Shown one piece after another: positions 35,304 to 44,377 of a stretch of 64,000 bases of DNA. Both the position numbers and the translations under genes were made by a program. The notes below the pieces were generated by a model. That model made no database searches and was not told the origin of the DNA. It was given only the letters and a program-made list of their open reading frames with translations. This DNA comes from Rhodocyclales bacterium (GTDB taxonomy: Bacteria > Pseudomonadota > Gammaproteobacteria > Burkholderiales > Rhodocyclaceae). Within the stretch, counting starts at the first letter, position 1, and each line of letters opens with the position of its first letter. The DNA lies in NCBI GenBank assembly GCA_016235165.1, contig JACRLX010000020.1:46576-110575 (forward strand), read 5' to 3'.

Positions 35304-36155
35304 TTAACGCGTCAGCGCGTGTTGCGCCCAGATGCTGACGTCGTCGGCACCGTGCCCGGCGGCGATCAGCTGGTCCATGCGCGCGGCGACGCCGGGCAGC
35401 ACGGCCAGCGGCCGCTCACCGGCCGTCGCCAGCATCAGACTGAAATCCTTGCGCGCCATCGCCAGTTCGAAGCTGGGCGCAAAATTGCCCTTGACCATGT
35501 TGCCGCCGCGCGTTGCCACCAGCGCATTGAGGTCGAACAGGGCGGCGACGTCGATCACCGCCTGCGCCGCGACGTCGCTGGCCTGCGCCAGCGTCAGCAT
35601 GTCCGCCAGGGTCGCCGAGAGGCTGAGGATCAGGGCATTGCCGAACAGCTTCTTGGCCGCCGCGAGGTCGGCGCGCTCACCCTGGTATTCGAGCCGGCCG
35701 GTCATCGCCGCCAGTTCGGCAGCCACCGTATCGAACACCTTGCGCGGCCCCGAGACCAGCATCGAGCCCGAGCCTGCGCGCGCCGCCAGCGGCGTCATGA
35801 ACACCGGGCAATGCAGATAATTGATGCCCTCGCGCGCGCAACGCTCCGCGCGCTCCGTGGTCAGCGCCGGCAGCGTCGTGCTGTGGTCGCAAATCACTGC
35901 GCCGGCTGCGAGGCCTGTGCGCGCCGCCGCCGTCACCGCATCTACCACCGCATCGTCCTTGAGCACCAGATGCACCCGTCCAGCGCCGCGCACCGCAGCG
36001 GCCGGGCTTTCCGCCACCGTAACGCCGAGGCCTTCCAGCGCGCGCGCCTTGTCGGCGCTGCGGTTCCACACGGTAACGCGGTCGCCACGCCTGGCCGCAG
36101 CTTCGGCGAAAGCGGCACCGAGCAGCCCGGTGCCGAGAAAAGCGATAGTTGCCAT
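35304..36155 (-). CDS. NAD(P)-dependent 3-hydroxyacid dehydrogenase-family protein
   Basis: 283 aa. Starts MATIAFLGTGLLGAAFAEAAARRGDRVTVWNR, the Rossmann G-x-G-x-x-G of 3-hydroxyisobutyrate/6-phosphogluconate dehydrogenase-like enzymes. The substrate block PVFMTPLAARAGSGSMLVSGP and catalytic Lys in AAAKKLFGNALI (K about 170) are present. Substrate unknown. Convergent with hflX across a 28-base spacer. Confidence 0.86.
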   Translation of the reverse strand: MATIAFLGTGLLGAAFAEAAARRGDRVTVWNRSADKARALEGLGVTVAESPAAAVRGAGRVHLVLKDDAVVDAVTAAARTGLAAGAVICDHSTTLPALTTERAERCAREGINYLHCPVFMTPLAARAGSGSMLVSGPRKVFDTVAAELAAMTGRLEYQGERADLAAAKKLFGNALILSLSATLADMLTLAQASDVAAQAVIDVAALFDLNALVATRGGNMVKGNFAPSFELAMARKDFSLMLATAGERPLAVLPGVAARMDQLIAAGHGADDVSIWAQHALTR

Positions 36156-36168
36156 GAATGGATTCCCC

Positions 36169-36450
36169 TCAGTTCGGCTTTTTCGGCGGGCGGTGGATCT
36201 TCATCGCATGCGCGCGGCGCGGCTCATCCGCGAAATGCGGCCGTTCCTTGCGGTTGAGGCCGGCTTCGTCGGCCAGCTCGGCCTCGCGCTCGGCGATCAG
36301 GCCGAACAGGTCACGAATGTCTGCCACCGTCTGGTCGCTCAGCGGGCGCGGAACGCCAGGGCGCGGCGCGGTCTCCTTGACGATATTGCCCAGCACCGTG
36401 CGCAGCACGCGCAATATCCGCCGTTCCTTGCTTACCGACTCGATTCCCAT
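36169..36450 (-). CDS. Small hypothetical protein
   Basis: 93 aa, highly charged, no signal or membrane segment: MGIESVSKERRILRVLRTVL ... LSDQTVADIRDLFGLIAEREAELADE. A strong ribosome site (GGAGGAAAT) precedes ATG 36450. Not recognised. 13 bp upstream of the dehydrogenase gene on the same strand, likely co-transcribed with it. Confidence 0.72.
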   Translation of the reverse strand: MGIESVSKERRILRVLRTVLGNIVKETAPRPGVPRPLSDQTVADIRDLFGLIAEREAELADEAGLNRKERPHFADEPRRAHAMKIHRPPKKPN

Positions 36451-36492
36451 GGCCCGATTTCCTCCGCGAAAGTGGCAGGCATCATACTTCCT

Positions 36493-36519
36493 CGCCGTGT
36501 CACCAGCGCCGACTCTTGG
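36493..36519 (+). repeat. Dispersed 26-27 bp motif, copy D
   Basis: CGCCGTGTCACC followed by AGCGCCGACTCTTGG, in the 77-base spacer between the SDR stop and the small hypothetical gene. Confidence 0.5.
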
Positions 36520-36527
36520 CGAGCCTG

Positions 36528-37343
36528 TCAAACCAGCCCGGCAAACTCCGCGCCCACCCGGCGCTTCATGATGTTGGCGTAGAGGCCGGGCGCCAGCCGG
36601 CTCAGCCACCAGGCCTTGCGCGAAGTGGCATCGGGCAGCAACAGCTCACGCCCCGCCGCCACGGCATCGAGGATGCGCGCCGCGATGTCCTCCGGCGTGG
36701 CCTCGCCGCCGGTGGTGATGCGCGGTCCGCTTACCGGCGCGCCGCTGCCGTCGGTGGCGGCGCTGCCTATGCCGGTGCGGATGAATGACGGGCAGACGAC
36801 AGTAACACCGACACCGGCGCCCGCCACCTCGCTGCGCAGGCTGTCGAAGAAACCGTGCAGCGCGTGCTTGCTGGCGGCATAGGCGGTGCGGCCGACCAGG
36901 GGGGCGAAACCGGCGACGCTGGAGATCGCGACGATGAAACCGCGCCGCGCGATGATGGCCTCCAGCGCGGCACGGGTCAGGTTGGCGGCACCGAAGAAAT
37001 TGACTTCCATGACGCGGCGGATCACCGCCGGGTCGGTATCGGCCAGCAGGCTGCGGGCGCTGATGCCGGCGTTGTTGATCAGGCCGTCGAGCGCGCCGAA
37101 GTACGCCGACGTTGTGCTCACGGCCTCCGCGCAGGCGGCGGGATCGGTGATGTCGGCCGGGATGGCCAGCGCCTTGCCTCCGGCGGCATTCAGTTCGGCA
37201 ACCAAGGCTTCGAGAGCGGCGGCATCTAGGTCCATGGCCGCGATGCGCGAGTCGGCGCTGGCAAGACGGCGACAAAGCGCGGCGCCCAGGCCGCCGCCGG
37301 CCCCGGTGACCAGCACCACCTTGCCCGCCAGTTCGCGCCTCAT
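36528..37343 (-). CDS. Short-chain dehydrogenase/reductase
   Basis: 271 aa. Classical SDR: cofactor motif VTGAGGGLGAALC, NNAG, catalytic Ser in AISSVAGF, and Y-x3-K (YAASKHAL, about residues 155-159). Its start overlaps the stop of the epimerase gene (ATGA). Substrate unknown; membership in a lipid or steroid pathway would fit the neighbouring genes but is a guess. Bases 37245-37271 contain a reverse copy of the dispersed motif. Confidence 0.9.
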   Translation of the reverse strand: MRRELAGKVVLVTGAGGGLGAALCRRLASADSRIAAMDLDAAALEALVAELNAAGGKALAIPADITDPAACAEAVSTTSAYFGALDGLINNAGISARSLLADTDPAVIRRVMEVNFFGAANLTRAALEAIIARRGFIVAISSVAGFAPLVGRTAYAASKHALHGFFDSLRSEVAGAGVGVTVVCPSFIRTGIGSAATDGSGAPVSGPRITTGGEATPEDIAARILDAVAAGRELLLPDATSRKAWWLSRLAPGLYANIMKRRVGAEFAGLV

Positions 37344-38290
37344 GCGGCGCGGCTCGCGCGCGATGCGCGCCACAGCTCGAACACTTCGGCGGAATTCAGT
37401 CTCGGCAGGTAGCCGAATTCCTCTTTCAGGCGCCGGTTGTCCAGCACCGGCCGGTAGCGCAGGAAGTCGACCTGCTCCGGGCCGTACTGCGTCAGCCCCA
37501 GCGGCTTCAGCAGCCACAAGGCCGCCTGCAACAAGCCGGCCGGCAGTACCACACAGCGCTTGCCCAGGCGCGCGGCGATCTCGTGGATGGAGAGCTTGTC
37601 GTCGCCGGCGACGTTGAAAATGCCGGTCACCGGCGAATCGACGCCGCGCACGATGGCGCCCACCACGTCCTGGTCGTGGATGAAGACGAAGGGACTGTCG
37701 CTGCCGCGAATCGCGATCAGGCGCGGCGTCTCGAACAGGTCGGTGATCTGGTTGCGCACCGTGGCGCCGAGGATGGTACCGATGCGGAACACGATCTGCT
37801 CCAGTTGCGGCTGGCTGGCACGGTACTCGGCCAGCATTTCCTCGACCAGGCGCTTGTGCCAGGAATAGGCGAAACTGAAATTGCCGCGTACCGGGTCGGA
37901 CTCGGTCAGCCATTCCGGGTTGTCGGCGTGGTAGCCGTAGGCCGCGCCCGAGGACGAAACGATGATGCGCTTGACGCCATGCGTGAGGCAGGCTTCGAGC
38001 AGGTTGCGTGTGCCGCCGACGTCGACGCTGAACTCGAATTCGCGCTTGCTCTTTTTGCCCGGCGTGACGATGGAGGCCAGGTGCACCACCACCCGCGGCC
38101 GGTGGCGGCCGACGATGGCATCGACCTCGGCGCCGCGGATGTCGGCACTTTCGTAAGCCACGCCGGGCAGGCGGCGCGCCGGTTCGCGCAAGTCGAGCGC
38201 AGCGACTTCAATGCCGTCCTGCGCCGCCAGCGCAGACACCACCTGGCTACCGAGGTAGCCCGAGCTGCCGGTGACGAGGACGCGGGTCAT
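37340..38290 (-). CDS. NAD-dependent epimerase/dehydratase family protein
   Basis: 316 aa. Extended SDR: MTRVLVTGSSGYLGSQVVSAL at the N-terminus, SSSGAAYGY with the catalytic Ser, and Y-x3-K in YSWHKRLVEE. Often acts on nucleotide sugars or hydroxysteroids; substrate unknown. Same strand as, and coupled to, the SDR gene. Confidence 0.87.
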   Translation of the reverse strand: MTRVLVTGSSGYLGSQVVSALAAQDGIEVAALDLREPARRLPGVAYESADIRGAEVDAIVGRHRPRVVVHLASIVTPGKKSKREFEFSVDVGGTRNLLEACLTHGVKRIIVSSSGAAYGYHADNPEWLTESDPVRGNFSFAYSWHKRLVEEMLAEYRASQPQLEQIVFRIGTILGATVRNQITDLFETPRLIAIRGSDSPFVFIHDQDVVGAIVRGVDSPVTGIFNVAGDDKLSIHEIAARLGKRCVVLPAGLLQAALWLLKPLGLTQYGPEQVDFLRYRPVLDNRRLKEEFGYLPRLNSAEVFELWRASRASRAA

Positions 38291-38399
38291 ACGACCATCC
38301 CCCCGCCCCCTTCCCGCGGAAGGGGGTGACGCCGGTTCGCCGCTACGCGGCTCCATGCTGTCGGCTGCACCGCCCTTGGGGCGGCCCGGCGGGCGGCGC

Positions 38400-39299
38400 T
38401 CATTGCGGCTCCCGCCGGCTCCAGATCGTGCCCACCGTCAGCCCCGAGACGATGTGCCAGATGCCCCACCAGGCGGTGACGATGGCCATGCCGCCGAGGC
38501 CGTCGAAGAAGTTGAAAATCAGGATCAGGCCCAGGGCCGAATTCTGGATGCCGACCTCGATCGATACCGCGCGCCGGTCGCGTTCAGGCAGGCCGCTGAA
38601 CTTCGCCGCGTAATAGCCGGTGAGCAAGGCCAGGCCGTTGTGCAGGAACACGGCGATGACGACGAAGCCGACGTAGTCGAGGAAATAGCGCCAGTTGGCC
38701 GCCAGCGCGCCGAGCACGAAGAGGCCGAAGACGCCAATCGAAAAGATCTTCACCGGCTTGTGCGCGCGTTCGACGAAGCTCGGGAAGCGGTATCCCGCCC
38801 ACATGCCGACGATCATCGGCAGGCCCAGCAGCAGAAACACGGCCAGCAGCATGTCCCAGGGATCGAGCGCCACCACCTTGAGGATCTTCGCCGTCTCAGG
38901 GTTCAGGCCACCCCACAGCGACAGGTTGAGCGGCGTCATGACGATGGCCACCGCCGTCGACAACGCCGTCATGGTAATCGACAGCGCCGTGTTGCCCTTG
39001 GCATAGTGCGTCAGGAAGTTGGAAATATTGCCGCCAGGGCAGGCCGCCACCAGCATCATGCCCAGCGCAATGCTGGGCGCCGGACGAATCGCCAGCACCA
39101 GCAGGAAGGTGAAGGCCGGCAGCAGCACGAACTGGCCGACCATGCCGATCAGCACCGGCCTGGGCATGCGCAACACGGCCTTGAAGTCGGCGATCCTGAG
39201 GTCCAGCGCGACGCCGAACATCACCAGGCCGATGATGGCGTTGAGCGCCCAGAGGGACTCCGGATTGAAGTTGAGGCGGACCAGATCGATACCGTTCAT
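38400..39299 (-). CDS. Bile acid:sodium symporter (BASS) family transporter
   Basis: 299 aa with nine to ten membrane helices. Signature segments are MLVAACPGGNISNFLTHYAKGNTALS (core of the sodium and substrate site) and VSIEVGIQNSALGLILIF in the second half. BASS proteins move bile acids, pantoate, pyruvate and other organic anions. It sits 15 bp after the ThDP enzyme gene, so the pair may handle the same compound. Confidence 0.9.
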   Translation of the reverse strand: MNGIDLVRLNFNPESLWALNAIIGLVMFGVALDLRIADFKAVLRMPRPVLIGMVGQFVLLPAFTFLLVLAIRPAPSIALGMMLVAACPGGNISNFLTHYAKGNTALSITMTALSTAVAIVMTPLNLSLWGGLNPETAKILKVVALDPWDMLLAVFLLLGLPMIVGMWAGYRFPSFVERAHKPVKIFSIGVFGLFVLGALAANWRYFLDYVGFVVIAVFLHNGLALLTGYYAAKFSGLPERDRRAVSIEVGIQNSALGLILIFNFFDGLGGMAIVTAWWGIWHIVSGLTVGTIWSRREPQ

Positions 39300-39314
39300 G
39301 CCGCACTCTCCTCG

Positions 39315-41066
39315 CTAGACCCTGGGCTCCTCGTGCATCTTCTTGAAATGTATCAGACCCGGCGCCCACATGTGTTTCACCGGATCGACATCGACGTGGA
39401 TCACGGCGCAGCCGCCGCTGGCCAGCGCGCGTTGCAGCGCCGGCTTCAGCTGCGCCGGATCGGCGACGCGCTCGCCGTAAGCGCCCATGCTCTGGCCCAG
39501 CTTGTCGAACTCGATTTCGCCGAGGTCGGCCTTGATCGTCTCGTCGGGATCGAGGTGCTTGAAGAGCATGGTCTTGATCGGCCGCAGCATGAACTGCTGG
39601 TTCATCTTGACCATGCCCCACTGCTTGTCGGCGAGCACGATGTAGATCACCTGCGCCTTGTTGCGCACTGCCGTCTCGACTTCCTGCGAGTGGAAGCCCA
39701 TGGCGCCGTCGCCGATGATGCAGCACACCGGCTTGCCCGGCCGCGCCAGGGCAGCGGCCACGGCCTGCGAGGTGCCGGCGCCGAGCATGCCGAACTTGAA
39801 GGTCGAGATCACCGTGTTGGGCACCGTGACGCGATGGTAGAACATGGCCCAGATCGTCGCATTGCCGCCATCGGCCACCAGTACCGAATCGGCCGGGAAG
39901 AGTTCCTGGCAGACGGCGCCGATGTGCGCCGGGTGCATCGGCACCGCCATGTCGGACAGCGCCTTGTCCCAGCCGGCGCGGTCTTCCTGCATCACTTTCG
40001 CGTAGCCGGCGACGCGGGCGCGGCGGGTATCGAGGCGGATTTCGCCCTTGCGTTGTTCCAGTTCCGCCGCCAGAACTTCGAGGAAGCACTTGGCGTCGGC
40101 CACCACGCCGAGGTCGGCGGGCTTGTTCAGGCCGATGATGTCGGCATCGATGTCGACCTGGATGGTCTTCTGCTCGGAAGGGTGGCGCCAGTAGGGCGGC
40201 TTGCCCCACCAGTCGGTCTCGCCGATGCGTGAGCCGAGGATCAGCACCACGTCGGCGTCATTGCGTACCTTGTGGTTGAGCTTGACGTGGGGCATGGGGA
40301 TGGCCAGCGGCGTATCCTCGGCCAGCGTGCCGCGCGCCGCCCAACTGGTGGTCACCGGCGCATGCAGCAGTTCGGCGACGCGGCGCAGCGCCTCGCAGGC
40401 CTGGCAATGGATGATGCCGCTGCCGGCGTGGATCATCGGCGCACCGGCGGCGATCAGCCAGTCGGCGGCCTGCCTTATCTGCTCGAAAGTCGGCGCCGGC
40501 GGCACGGCGTTGCGGTACTGCTGCGGCGCCCAGAAGGCGACCTCGGCCTTCTGCTTGCCATTCATGATGGTCTCCGGCACGTCCAGATGCACCACGCCCG
40601 GCCGGCCCTCCCAGCTCTTGCGCAAGGCCTTGCGCATCAGTTCCGGCACGCGCTCGAAGGAGGACACCGCCGCGCTCCATTTGCCGATCTTGCCGATCAC
40701 ACCGCTCTGGTCGAAGCACTGGTAGCTGCCGCCGCGATCCGGGTACATGATGCTCGGCCGCCGCGCACTGGTGATGGCCAGCACGCGGTTGCCGTCGGCC
40801 TGCTCGACCACCAGCCCCGGCAGCAGGTTGGCGACGCCGGGGCCGTTGCTGGCCATGCAAACGCCGAGCTTGCCGGTGAGCCGCGCGTAGGTGCCGGCCA
40901 TGTGCGCGGCGCAGGTCTCGTGGCGCGGCGTGACGATCTCGATGCCGAGACGATGCAGCGCCGAATAGAAACCGAAATAGGTGCCGTCGATGATGCCGAA
41001 GACCTTCTCGACGCCTTCCTTCTGCAACATGCGGGCGAGGACTTCGCCACCGCTGATCTCAGCCAT
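39315..41066 (-). CDS. Second ThDP-dependent enzyme (acetolactate synthase superfamily)
   Basis: 583 aa. N-terminal domain with the catalytic Glu in PRHETCAAHMAGTYARLTG (about residue 50), central NAD/FAD-like domain, and C-terminal GDGAMGFHSQEVETAV. The usual NN at the end of the ThDP motif is replaced by VLADKQWGM, so Asp takes the place of the metal-binding Asn. Related proteins are annotated as acetolactate synthase-like or 2-hydroxyacyl-CoA lyase-like; the reaction is not predictable. Divergent from an AraC-type regulator, which probably controls it and the BASS gene. Confidence 0.83.
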   Translation of the reverse strand: MAEISGGEVLARMLQKEGVEKVFGIIDGTYFGFYSALHRLGIEIVTPRHETCAAHMAGTYARLTGKLGVCMASNGPGVANLLPGLVVEQADGNRVLAITSARRPSIMYPDRGGSYQCFDQSGVIGKIGKWSAAVSSFERVPELMRKALRKSWEGRPGVVHLDVPETIMNGKQKAEVAFWAPQQYRNAVPPAPTFEQIRQAADWLIAAGAPMIHAGSGIIHCQACEALRRVAELLHAPVTTSWAARGTLAEDTPLAIPMPHVKLNHKVRNDADVVLILGSRIGETDWWGKPPYWRHPSEQKTIQVDIDADIIGLNKPADLGVVADAKCFLEVLAAELEQRKGEIRLDTRRARVAGYAKVMQEDRAGWDKALSDMAVPMHPAHIGAVCQELFPADSVLVADGGNATIWAMFYHRVTVPNTVISTFKFGMLGAGTSQAVAAALARPGKPVCCIIGDGAMGFHSQEVETAVRNKAQVIYIVLADKQWGMVKMNQQFMLRPIKTMLFKHLDPDETIKADLGEIEFDKLGQSMGAYGERVADPAQLKPALQRALASGGCAVIHVDVDPVKHMWAPGLIHFKKMHEEPRV

Positions 41067-41173
41067 GAGTCTCTCCTTCCAGAGTGTTCTGCATGCCGTC
41101 GTGCAAGGGTAGCCGCTTGCCGCGTTTCACCGCTTGTCGCAGAATGCCAGTCACTTTGTCATTTCACGACAAT

Positions 41174-42250
41174 ATGCGACAGCGACCATCCGCAGCCGAA
41201 GCCGAGGCGGCGCCCAGCGTCGGCGCCGGCTATGCCCGTCGCCTGTGCGAACTGGTTGAAGGCTTCGGCCTGCCGCGCGCCGCGCTGCTGAAGCACGCCG
41301 CCGCCCGGCTGGGCGATTGGGAACCCGGCCAGGTGCGCATCCCCCTGGCGGCGCTGGTGGCCTTGTTTCGCTCGGCGCTGGCCCTGACCGGCCGCCGCGA
41401 CCTCGGCCTCGAATTTGGTCGCCAGGTGCGGCCGGATACCTTCGACGTGCTCGGCTACGCACTGATGACCTGCCGCAACCTCGGCGAGGCCATCGGCCTG
41501 GTGCCGCTCTATCGCCGCGTGGTGTTCGACTCTGGCTACAGCGAAACGCGGATCAGCGAAACCGGGGGCATGGTCAAGCTGGCCTGGGTGGTGCTGCCCG
41601 AAGCCACGCGCGCCGGCCTGCCCTACGACGAGTTGCTGGCCGAATCCCTGATCGCCAGCTGGGTCGGCCTCGGGCGCTGGATCACCGGCGCCGAGATGCC
41701 GCTGGCCGAGGTCCGCTTTCGCCATGCGGCACCGGACGACGCCCGGCCTTTTCAAGGCTTCTTCGGCTGCCCGGTGCGCTTCGCCGCCGGCGAGAACGCC
41801 CTGTTGTTCGCCCGCGAGTTATTGACGCAGCCGTTGCTGCAAGCCGACGCCGAGCTCAACCTGGCGATGCGCGACGAAGCGCGCAAGGCCATCGAGCGCC
41901 CGCGCGGCCGGCAGGACATCGCGGCCCAGGTCAGGCAGCTGCTGGCGCCGCGCCTGCCCAAGTGCGAAGCGAGCCTGAAACACGTCGCCGCCGGCCTCGG
42001 CCTCACCCCGCGCAGCCTGCAACGCCGTCTCGCCAGCGCCGACTTTTCCTTTCAGCAACTGCTCGACGAAACCCGCCGCGAACTGGCCCAGGTCTATCTG
42101 CGCGACCCGGCACTTTCCGCGCTCGATGTCGCCCTGCTGCTGGGCTACGCCGAACAGAGCTCGTTCACGCGGGCGTTTCGCGGCTGGTTCGGCACCACGC
42201 CGACGGCCTGGCGCGCGGCGCCGGTCGGTAACAACCCTCGCCAAGGATAA
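41174..42250 (+). CDS. AraC-family regulator (arabinose-binding-like sensor domain)
   Basis: 358 aa. The N-terminal ligand domain (about 15-230) has the PF12625-type features DVLGYALMTCRNLGEAIGL and F-x-GCPVRFAAGENALLF; the C-terminal AraC helix-turn-helix pair includes LTPRSLQRRLAS and VALLLGYAEQSSFTRAFRGWFGTTP. Relatives (OruR and similar) sense small metabolites. It is transcribed away from the ThDP/BASS genes, the common layout of a regulator and its target. Start at ATG 41174; longer frames exist but lack a ribosome site. Confidence 0.85.
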   Translation: MRQRPSAAEAEAAPSVGAGYARRLCELVEGFGLPRAALLKHAAARLGDWEPGQVRIPLAALVALFRSALALTGRRDLGLEFGRQVRPDTFDVLGYALMTCRNLGEAIGLVPLYRRVVFDSGYSETRISETGGMVKLAWVVLPEATRAGLPYDELLAESLIASWVGLGRWITGAEMPLAEVRFRHAAPDDARPFQGFFGCPVRFAAGENALLFARELLTQPLLQADAELNLAMRDEARKAIERPRGRQDIAAQVRQLLAPRLPKCEASLKHVAAGLGLTPRSLQRRLASADFSFQQLLDETRRELAQVYLRDPALSALDVALLLGYAEQSSFTRAFRGWFGTTPTAWRAAPVGNNPRQG

Positions 42251-42254
42251 GCCC

Positions 42255-43349
42255 ATGCGCCTGCTTGCCGCCCTTGCCCTGCTCGCCTGGAACCAGCTCG
42301 CCGCCGCGCTGCCGCTGGAGACCACCAAACTGCCGCCGGGTTTCAGCATCGAGCTGTGGGCCCGGGTCAGCAACGCGCGGCAGATGGCGCTCGGCGCGAA
42401 TGACGACAAGGGCGGTGTGCTCTATGTCGGCTCACGCGGCGCCGGCACCGTACACGCCGTACGCTTCGATGGCGCCTATCGCGCCGGGAAGGTGATCCGC
42501 ATCGCCAGCAGCCTGGAATTGCCCAGCGGCCTGGCCTGGCGCAAGGGTGCGCTGTACGTCGCCGCGGCGAGCCGCATCCTGCGCTACGACGACATCGATC
42601 GCCGCCTGGAAAGCCCACCGCTACCGGTAACGGTCACCGACAGCCTGCCGCGCGACACCCACCACGGCTGGAAGTTCGTCGCCTTCGGCCCCGACGGCAA
42701 GCTCCATGTCCCGGTCGGCGCGCCCTGCAACATCTGCGAACCGGGCACGCCCTATGCCAGCATCCTGCGCATGAACGCCGATGGTTCCGGCCGCGAGGTG
42801 TTCGCGCGCGGCATCCGCAACAGCGTCGGCTTTGACTGGCACCCGGTCGATGGCGCGCTGTGGTTCACCGACAACGGGCGCGACATGCTGGGCGACGACA
42901 GCCCGCCCGACGAGCTGAATCGCGCGCCGCGCGCCGGAATGCACTTCGGCTACCCGTACTGCCACGGCGGCGAGATCGCCGACCCCGAATACGGAAGCCG
43001 GCGCAAATGCGCCGAGTTCGAGCCGCCGGCACAAAAACTGGGGCCGCATGTCGCCGGCCTCGGCCTGCGCTTCTATACCGGCACGATGTTCCCCGCCGAG
43101 TATCGCAACCAGATTTTCATCGCCGAGCACGGCTCCTGGAACCGCTCGCAGAAAATCGGCTACCGCGTCGCGCTGGTGCGCGTGAAGGATGGCAAGGCCG
43201 TGAGCTACGAGAGCTTCGCCAGCGGCTGGCTGCAGGGGGAGTCGGCCTGGGGCCGGCCCGCCGACGTGCTGGTGCTGCCCGACGGCTCGCTGCTGGTGGC
43301 CGACGACCACGCCGGCGCGATCTACCGCATTGTCTATCGAAAGCCCTAA
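42255..43349 (+). CDS. Periplasmic PQQ-dependent sugar dehydrogenase-like protein
   Basis: 364 aa. Signal peptide (about residues 1-18) and a six-bladed propeller typical of soluble glucose/aldose dehydrogenases: GLAWRKGALYVA, HHGWKFVAFGPDGKLHVPVGAPCN, DWHPVDGALWFTDNGRD, and FIAEHGSWNRS. The His and Arg/Asp positions typical of PQQ and calcium binding appear present. Substrate unknown. Four bases after the AraC gene stop, so co-transcribed with it. Confidence 0.84.
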   Translation: MRLLAALALLAWNQLAAALPLETTKLPPGFSIELWARVSNARQMALGANDDKGGVLYVGSRGAGTVHAVRFDGAYRAGKVIRIASSLELPSGLAWRKGALYVAAASRILRYDDIDRRLESPPLPVTVTDSLPRDTHHGWKFVAFGPDGKLHVPVGAPCNICEPGTPYASILRMNADGSGREVFARGIRNSVGFDWHPVDGALWFTDNGRDMLGDDSPPDELNRAPRAGMHFGYPYCHGGEIADPEYGSRRKCAEFEPPAQKLGPHVAGLGLRFYTGTMFPAEYRNQIFIAEHGSWNRSQKIGYRVALVRVKDGKAVSYESFASGWLQGESAWGRPADVLVLPDGSLLVADDHAGAIYRIVYRKP

Positions 43350-43356
43350 GCGCCGT

Positions 43357-43755
43357 TCAGCGCTTCAGGTGGGCGACGTTGGCAACCAGGAATTCGGCCA
43401 AGCGTTTGTCATGATCGACGATGTGCGAGAGGAAGCTGAACTGCGTCTTGATGAGATCCGACGCCCGGCCCAGGTCCGAGTCGAGCGTGGCGGACTTCAT
43501 GCGTTCGACGGTTTGCAGCATGTCCTGATGCACGCGCTTGTGTTCGTCGATCTCGGGAAAGCCCGTGATGCGCATCATGGCCTCCTCGACGGTGAAGTGG
43601 AAGCGCAGCAATTCGTAAAGACGGACCACGATGTAATGCACGATGTGCCATTTGTCGTGCGCTTCCACGGCATCGATCAACGCCGCGGCGACTCCCTCGA
43701 TTTCCAGGTGCTGCTTGTCGATCTCTTCGATGCCGGTGAGGTACTCGGGGTCCAT
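43357..43755 (-). CDS. Bacteriohemerythrin (second copy)
   Basis: 132 aa, single hemerythrin domain with the diiron set: EEIDKQHLEIEG, HFTVEEAMM, DEHKRVHQDM and HIVDHDKRLAEF. Shorter than the copy at 9547 and without its basic tail. Convergent with the PQQ enzyme gene (7-base gap); transcribed away from the ECF sigma gene. No FNR box was seen upstream, unlike copy 1. Confidence 0.88.
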   Translation of the reverse strand: MDPEYLTGIEEIDKQHLEIEGVAAALIDAVEAHDKWHIVHYIVVRLYELLRFHFTVEEAMMRITGFPEIDEHKRVHQDMLQTVERMKSATLDSDLGRASDLIKTQFSFLSHIVDHDKRLAEFLVANVAHLKR

Positions 43756-43873
43756 GGGGAAAGCCTTCGCGGGTGGAACCGGAATTGTAATATGCAGGGC
43801 CGTTCGCCATGTGGAATGAAACGTGGCCGACAGCCGTATACCTGCAATAGCGCCCAAGCCGAACGGAGCCCCG

Positions 43874-44377
43874 GTGAATTACCGCGATGCCATCATTGCC
43901 GAAATCCCCCGCCTGCGCCGTTACGCGCGCGCGCTTGCGGGCAATGGCGACCTGGCCGACGACCTGGTGCAGGACACGCTGCAGCGCGCGCTGGAGAAAT
44001 GGCGGCTGTGGCAGCAGGGGCGCGAGCTGCGGCCCTGGCTGTTCTCGATCATGCACAACCTGCATGTCGATGGCCGCCGCCGCGATGGCCGGCTCGACTA
44101 CCGCGAGGAGGATGAGTTGCCGCTGCCGCCGCAGCGCGCCAGCCAGCACGATGGCCTCGAACTGCGCGACCTCGACCGCGCCCTGGCGCTGTTGCCGCCG
44201 GAGCAGCGCGAAGTGCTGTTGCTGGTCGGCCTCGAAGAACTGAGCTACGCCGAAATCGCCACGGCGCTGAACATTCCCCTGGGCACGGTGATGTCGCGCC
44301 TGTCGCGCGCCCGTGCCCGCTTCAAGGCGGTGCTGACCGGCGAGGCGGCACCGCTGCTGAAAGTGGTAAGCCCATGA
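43874..44377 (+). CDS. ECF-type RNA polymerase sigma factor
   Basis: 167 aa. Region 2: RRYARALAGNGDLADDLVQDTLQRALEKW ... PWLFSIMHNLHVDGRR; region 4: LPPEQREVLLLVGLEELSYAEIATALNIPLGTVMSRLSRARARFK. The GTG at 43874 is favoured by GGAG five to six bases upstream; an upstream GTG at 43823 gives an unlikely extension. ATGA overlap with an anti-sigma gene. Its target promoters are unknown. Confidence 0.9.
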   Translation: MNYRDAIIAEIPRLRRYARALAGNGDLADDLVQDTLQRALEKWRLWQQGRELRPWLFSIMHNLHVDGRRRDGRLDYREEDELPLPPQRASQHDGLELRDLDRALALLPPEQREVLLLVGLEELSYAEIATALNIPLGTVMSRLSRARARFKAVLTGEAAPLLKVVSP

